From assembly GCA_035307785.1 (NCBI GenBank), contig DATGHS010000117.1, forward strand, positions 1 to 18,558: a stretch of 18,558 bases of DNA. Reading direction: 5' to 3'. Below are positions 14,628 through 18,558 of this stretch, piece after piece. The position numbers and the translations under genes were made by a program. The DNA comes from DATGHS01 sp035307785. GTDB taxonomy: Bacteria; Planctomycetota; Planctomycetia; Gemmatales; Gemmataceae. How positions within the stretch are numbered: position 1 is the stretch's first letter; every line of letters begins with the position of its first letter. Under the pieces are notes generated by a model. The model searched no databases and was not told the DNA's origin. It saw only the letters and a program-made list of their open reading frames with translations.

Positions 14628-14769
14628 TTCAAATTCGAAATCCGAATATCGAAATTCGAAACAAGCACGAAATCCAAAATCCAAAATCCGAAACTACGAC
14701 ATTGTTTTGAATTTCTGATTTCGGATTTTGAATTTGTTTCGAATTTCGGTTTTCGGATTTCGAATTTTT
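14628..14769. repeat. Long AT-rich inverted repeat (AAATTCGAAATCCGAA family)
   Basis: The left arm (14628-14694) starts TTCAAATTCGAAATCCGAAT and the right arm (14704-14769) is its reverse complement with scattered mismatches, around a loop of about 9 bases. Within each arm, CGAAATCC/CAAAATCC-type units recur, so it is a tandem repeat folded back on itself. It is far more AT-rich than its surroundings and separates the Rieske gene from cytochrome b6 within one apparent operon. No gene is encoded here. Confidence 0.9.
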
Positions 14770-14786
14770 CTCTCCTGGCCCATGGG

Positions 14787-15392
14787 TCACACTGGAATAT
14801 ACGAGTCTGGATTATCCCACTGGCCCAGTTCTTTTTGAAACTTCTTGCTCTTGTCCACAATGATGTTGCCGGTGGCGGCGTCGATGCTGACGGCCCAGCG
14901 TTCGAGCGGCCGCGGGGCCGGGCCTTCGAAGTTCACGCCGGTGATGTAGAAGCCGCTGCCGTGGCAGGGGCACTTGAACTTCTTCGCCTCTTCCAGCCAG
15001 TTCGGTGTGCAGCCCAGGTGCGTGCAGGTGGTGCTCAGGGCGTAGATCTTGCCCTGGTAGCGAATCACCCACATGTTTTTGTCTTTGAAGCGGTCGGTTA
15101 CTTTGCCTTCTTCGAAGTTATCTGGCAGGCCCACGTTCACCTTGCTCGGCGGCTCCGAGAGCACATTAGGAAACATGAAGCGCAGCGTACCGAAGGTCAT
15201 GCCCGCCAAGGCAGCGGCCAGCGTGGTCCAGGCGAGGCCGAGCCAGGTGCAGAACATAACATAGAGGAATCCGCGCCTCGTCGCGCCCGCTTTGGCCGGA
15301 GCGGGCTTGGCGGGCATCGGCGGCTTGGCAACGGCCGGCACTGGTTTGGGTGGCTCAGCGGGCTTCTCGGCGCTCTTGGCAACTTCCGACAT
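14787..15392 (-). CDS. Rieske 2Fe-2S protein
   Basis: This 201-residue Rieske subunit takes electrons from quinol at the Qo site. The 2Fe-2S ligands are in CTHLGC (C123, H125) and CPCHGSGF (C141, H144), with C128 and C143 as the usual disulfide. An Ala/Pro/Lys-rich N-terminus (about 1-38) precedes ATRRGFLYVMF and a hydrophobic helix (about 41-68), a twin-arginine-like membrane anchor. The hinge SEPPSKVNVGLP leads into the soluble domain. The segment GPAPRPLERW after the second motif is typical. It is the first gene of the respiratory cluster; a promoter-like sequence lies upstream, and AGGA lies about 9 bases before the ATG. The organism probably places the cluster domain in the periplasm through the Tat system. 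Confidence 0.95.
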   Translation of the reverse strand: MSEVAKSAEKPAEPPKPVPAVAKPPMPAKPAPAKAGATRRGFLYVMFCTWLGLAWTTLAAALAGMTFGTLRFMFPNVLSEPPSKVNVGLPDNFEEGKVTDRFKDKNMWVIRYQGKIYALSTTCTHLGCTPNWLEEAKKFKCPCHGSGFYITGVNFEGPAPRPLERWAVSIDAATGNIIVDKSKKFQKELGQWDNPDSYIPV

Positions 15393-15443
15393 ACGCTTTT
15401 TCCTGCCGGGGGTTCGAGTCGGGAACGCGGCGCAATGAACAAG

Positions 15444-15472
15444 GTTTTAAGACTCACAAGCAGCGTCGTCAA
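15444..15472 (-). promoter_or_regulatory. Candidate promoter of the respiratory cluster
   Basis: On the minus strand, TTGACG (complement of 15467-15472) and TAAAAC (complement of 15444-15449) are spaced by exactly 17 bases. They match the consensus boxes at 5 and 4 of 6 positions. Transcription would begin near 15437, giving a leader of about 45 bases before the Rieske ATG. Predicted by eye. Confidence 0.45.
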
Positions 15473-15696
15473 CAAACGGTCATTAGTTGCCGCGAGTTCA
15501 AACTGAATACTCGGTTGTGATAGCAAAAGCAAAGCAAATGCCAATCGCGGAATGTGCCGTAATGGCAGGAAATTGCGCGAATTCTTCTCGAAAGTGGCAA
15601 AGCGCCAAGCGGGCGCTTCCTGCGAATGAGAAGGCCGCGCCGCCGATTGCGGCTTGGCGCGGGTCAGCTGGACCACGGCCCGTATCAATTGTTAAG
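15473..15696. other. Non-coding spacer upstream of the respiratory promoter
   Basis: Short frames exist on both strands, but each is a composite of repeat or random-looking sequence without a ribosome binding site. A small stem AGCGCC-AAGCG-GGCGCT (15601-15617) and a wider inverted repeat, GCGCCAAGC (15602-15610) with GCTTGGCGC (15652-15660), are present. Together with the repeat at 15697-15764 this makes the 379-base gap between the Rieske gene and the membrane-protein gene. Nothing else is seen. Confidence 0.5.
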
Positions 15697-15764
15697 TAGG
15701 TCGAGTCTTCGAGACCCACCAGGAATGCAGTGCCGTTGCTGGTGGATCTCTATATCCCGACCTA
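15697..15764. repeat. Imperfect palindromic repeat (TAGGTCGAGTCTTCGAGACC family)
   Basis: The left arm TAGGTCGAGTCTTCGAGACC continues to CCACCAG (15697-15722). The right arm CTGGTGGATCTCTATATCCC continues to GACCTA (15739-15764) and is its imperfect reverse complement. The left arm contains the perfect palindrome GTCTCGAAGACTCGAC-like core TCGAGTCTTCGAGA only in part. It lies just downstream of the stop of the minus-strand membrane-protein gene (15772), so it could act as its terminator. Confidence 0.75.
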
Positions 15765-15771
15765 GCGTACC

Positions 15772-16257
15772 TCACTCCTGCACGTTCGGGGCGGGTTCTT
15801 GGCGTTTCCGCCACAGCGCTCTCAAAGATCGCCACGTTTCTCGGTAATGGAAGGCCAGGGAACAGAGACTTCCTACCACGATCACCTGCATGCTCAGTAT
15901 CCACCAGTGGTAGCCGGCCATGAGAAGTTTAGGTGGGAACTGGCGGCAAAAATCATAGGTCCAAAGCAACGCCAAACCGATCGCCCCAGTTGCCGAGAGG
16001 AACGCTGCACTGCGACATCGGGTTAGCAGGAGGACAATGGCGGCGAACATGACCGGATTGGCTAGCCAGCCGATTGGAAAATGAAACCACCCGGATAGCA
16101 GGCAGTTCAATCCGGACATGGGTGGGTGGTCGAAGTCGGGACCGGTCCAGAACCCTCCGATCGCCGTTGAAGACAACGCGATGGAATAGGCGGAACAAGC
16201 AAGGCACGTAACGGCCAAATCAACGAGGCTGATCGCGCGATATTTGAAAATCCTCAT
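15772..16257 (-). CDS. Hypothetical membrane protein, four predicted helices
   Basis: I do not recognise this 161-residue protein. Hydrophobic segments are seen at about residues 10-32 (SLVDLAVTCLACSAYSIAL), 60-80, 84-101 and 114-136, with a basic C-terminal tail (RSLRALWRKRQEPAPNVQE). A loop after the first helix, GGFWTGPDFDHPPMSGLNCL, is rich in Gly, Pro and aromatics. It therefore looks like an integral inner-membrane protein. Its composition is coherent and the frame is free of stops over a full gene length. GGTAGGGC lies just before the ATG. It is followed by a palindromic repeat and then the respiratory promoter, and preceded by mtnA 51 bases away. No function is proposed. Confidence 0.65.
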   Translation of the reverse strand: MRIFKYRAISLVDLAVTCLACSAYSIALSSTAIGGFWTGPDFDHPPMSGLNCLLSGWFHFPIGWLANPVMFAAIVLLLTRCRSAAFLSATGAIGLALLWTYDFCRQFPPKLLMAGYHWWILSMQVIVVGSLCSLAFHYRETWRSLRALWRKRQEPAPNVQE

Positions 16258-16308
16258 GCCCTACCACCTCGCATTGGTCCTAATTCCATAGACACACCAA
16301 TTGGGCGG

Positions 16309-17390
<1,082 letters not shown>

Positions 17391-17394
<4 letters not shown>

Positions 17395-18338
17395 GCAGAC
17401 TCCGCGGCGGGTTGCGCGTTTGGAACGAGGAGGCCGGCCAGCGGCTGGCGCGTCTTCCGCCAGGTCTGGCACCAGCGGCGAAAGCGCTGTCGCTCGGCCG
17501 TGAGACGCTGGCGATGCGATTGTAGCAGCCGCTCGATGCCGGGCCGCAATCGCGACCAATCATCCGGACAAGTGAGCTTGAGCGGGTTGCGGAGGTCAGA
17601 CAGCCGCTCCTGGGCAACGTGGCTGTCGTTGGCATTGCCCAGCAATTCCTGCATTGCCTCAATGGCAGGGTACATCTTCTCACGGAACGGCGGCGTGAAG
17701 CAGTCGGCGAATATTTCCATCGCGTAGCGGAGCTTTTTGCCGCTAATGCGAATCTGGTGCAAGTGGTTGTAGTCGCCAGTGTCGGCCGCGATTCCGCGAT
17801 CGAGGCCGTCCATCAAGTCCGCCAGAACGTTCAGCGCAAGCGGGCCAAGTTCGCGCGGCGCATTGGGAACCGTTGGCGCCTGGATGGCGTTCAAGACTTC
17901 CGAGTTGTCTAACGGCTTGGCCCCGACGTCGCGCAGGTTTTGCTGGGCCAATTGCCGTTGTGTGAAGGCGTGGCCACGCAAAAAGTCGAGCCCCGGCGAA
18001 TCGGCCGGCGGACGCTTCTGCGACCATTCGGAGAGGCCCAGCAGAAACACGTCCCAATCGCGGGCCTCCCCGGCCGCTTTCCGCACGCGCTTCAACTGCT
18101 TCTTTAAGCTCTGGAAGTTCTTGCGCGGCAGGCAATCGCCAAAAATCTTGAGGGCTGCATCGGCCCGCCGGGTGCCGACCCGAAGCTGATGCACGTGTTC
18201 GATATCTTCATGCGGCGCCTGCACGGCCAATGGCAGGTATTCGCAGACTACTTCCAGGCGCTTTTCGAGCGCCTTGCGCGCGGCATCCTCTACCGGCATT
18301 CCGGGGATCAAGCCAGAAATCCATTTTCCGTTGGCCAT
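17391..18338 (-). CDS. CHAD domain protein
   Basis: This 315-residue helical protein consists almost entirely of a CHAD domain, a family of conserved-histidine alpha-helical proteins that bind inorganic polyphosphate. The two signature helices are EHVHQLRVGTRRADAALKIF (47-66), with conserved His and Arg, and LHQIRISGKKLRYAMEIFAD (193-212), with His, Arg, Lys and Tyr. VRKAAGEARDWDVFL (85-99) is also characteristic. The ATG at 18338 has AGGA six bases upstream and starts MANGKWISGL. A longer frame to 18500 is rejected because its extra 54 residues overlap the upstream gene in another frame and are Trp/Arg-rich. No fused CYTH domain is present. It overlaps mtnA by 4 bases and starts 31 bases after the preceding gene ends. 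Confidence 0.9.
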
Positions 18339-18369
18339 GAGAGTTCCTGCCAAGCCGTAGACGGCCAGC

Positions 18370-18558
18370 TCACGAACCGTACATTCCCTTAATGTTAGCG
18401 GCCTGCTGGCGCTCTTCCAGCCAGTGCGCCACTTGCACCACTTCGCCGCGCAGTTCCACGATCTGCATCCGCTCGCGGGCCAGTGCCACCGCGATGTCAC
18501 CGGGAATGGGCAAGTAAGTTTCCTTCAGCGTTGTTTCGAGCCGGCGCTCGAGTTGCCG
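18370..18558 (-). CDS. C-terminal fragment of an unknown protein (runs off right edge)
   Basis: The last 62 codons of a minus-strand gene enter from the right edge and stop at TGA (18370-18372). The visible peptide includes KETYLPIPGDIAVALARERM and QIVELRGEVVQVAHWLEERQ, ending NIKGMYGS. It is regular, charged and amphipathic, suggesting a long helix or coiled coil, and its frame differs from the frame that would extend the CHAD gene. It ends 31 bases before the CHAD ATG on the same strand, so the two are probably co-transcribed. The family cannot be judged from this piece. Confidence 0.65.
   Translation of the reverse strand, partial: RQLERRLETTLKETYLPIPGDIAVALARERMQIVELRGEVVQVAHWLEERQQAANIKGMYGS

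Noticed and set aside
14442..15506. 354-codon plus-strand frame opposite the Rieske gene
   Set aside because: It is antisense to the Rieske gene, and its N-terminal part is translated from the AT-rich foldback repeat (alternating FEIRI-type residues).
15498..15719. 73-codon minus-strand frame starting MGLEDSTYL
   Set aside because: The start lies in the palindromic repeat and the rest overlaps an equally poor plus-strand frame; no ribosome binding site.
17395..17559. N-terminal extension of mtnA
   Set aside because: It overlaps the CHAD coding region in another frame, is Ala/Arg-rich, and the ATG at 17394 fits the family length and overlaps the CHAD stop as ATGA.
18339..18500. N-terminal extension of the CHAD protein
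   Set aside because: The extra residues are Trp/Arg/Cys-rich and overlap a better frame ending at 18370; the ATG at 18338 has a good AGGA site.

Overview
The window looks like a piece of a Planctomycetota chromosome, probably Pirellulales-like. The reasons are the gene content (a b6-type Rieske/cytochrome b complex with a giant multiheme cytochrome and planctomycete-style cupredoxins, kdsB, a CHAD protein next to mtnA) and several short palindromic intergenic repeats of a kind I associate with planctomycetes. The assignment is an inference from family knowledge; no marker gene such as 16S is present.

Layout. (1) 1-1355, minus strand: the N-terminus of a secreted protein running off the left edge, a XerC-type recombinase and a 79-residue hypothetical protein. 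(2) 1356-1729: a divergent gap with no convincing gene. (3) 1730-4743, plus strand: a small helix-turn-helix protein, kdsB (CMP-KDO synthetase) and pyrG (CTP synthase). KdsB consumes CTP, the product of PyrG, so the pair is functionally linked. The pyrG leader carries a promoter-like sequence, a predicted GGGC transcript start and a strong hairpin, which together resemble a CTP-sensing attenuator. (4) 4806-15392, minus strand: a seven-gene respiratory cluster. In transcription order these are a Rieske protein, a cytochrome b6-type subunit, an enlarged subunit-IV-type cytochrome b subunit, a 1564-residue octaheme cytochrome c, and three paralogous secreted proteins with a type-1 copper ligand set (His, Cys-x2-His-x2-Met). 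A promoter-like sequence lies upstream of the Rieske gene. (5) 15772-18558, minus strand: a four-helix membrane protein of unknown function, mtnA (methionine salvage), a CHAD-domain gene overlapping mtnA by ATGA, and the C-terminal end of an unknown gene running off the right edge.

How the respiratory genes may work together: the Rieske and cytochrome b subunits form a quinol-oxidising core. Electrons would pass from the Rieske cluster to the membrane-anchored octaheme cytochrome and then to blue-copper-like carriers in the periplasm. The terminal acceptor is not in the window. Notable details are a cysteine at the heme-ci position of cytochrome b6, replacement of the Qo-site PEWY by APWY, and an extra roughly 185-residue membrane domain in front of subunit IV.

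Most gaps in this cluster hold a palindromic or repeated sequence, from at least five unrelated families. One of them lies inside a reading frame and supplies the N-terminal region of a signal peptide. No tRNA, rRNA, CRISPR array or transposase was recognised.
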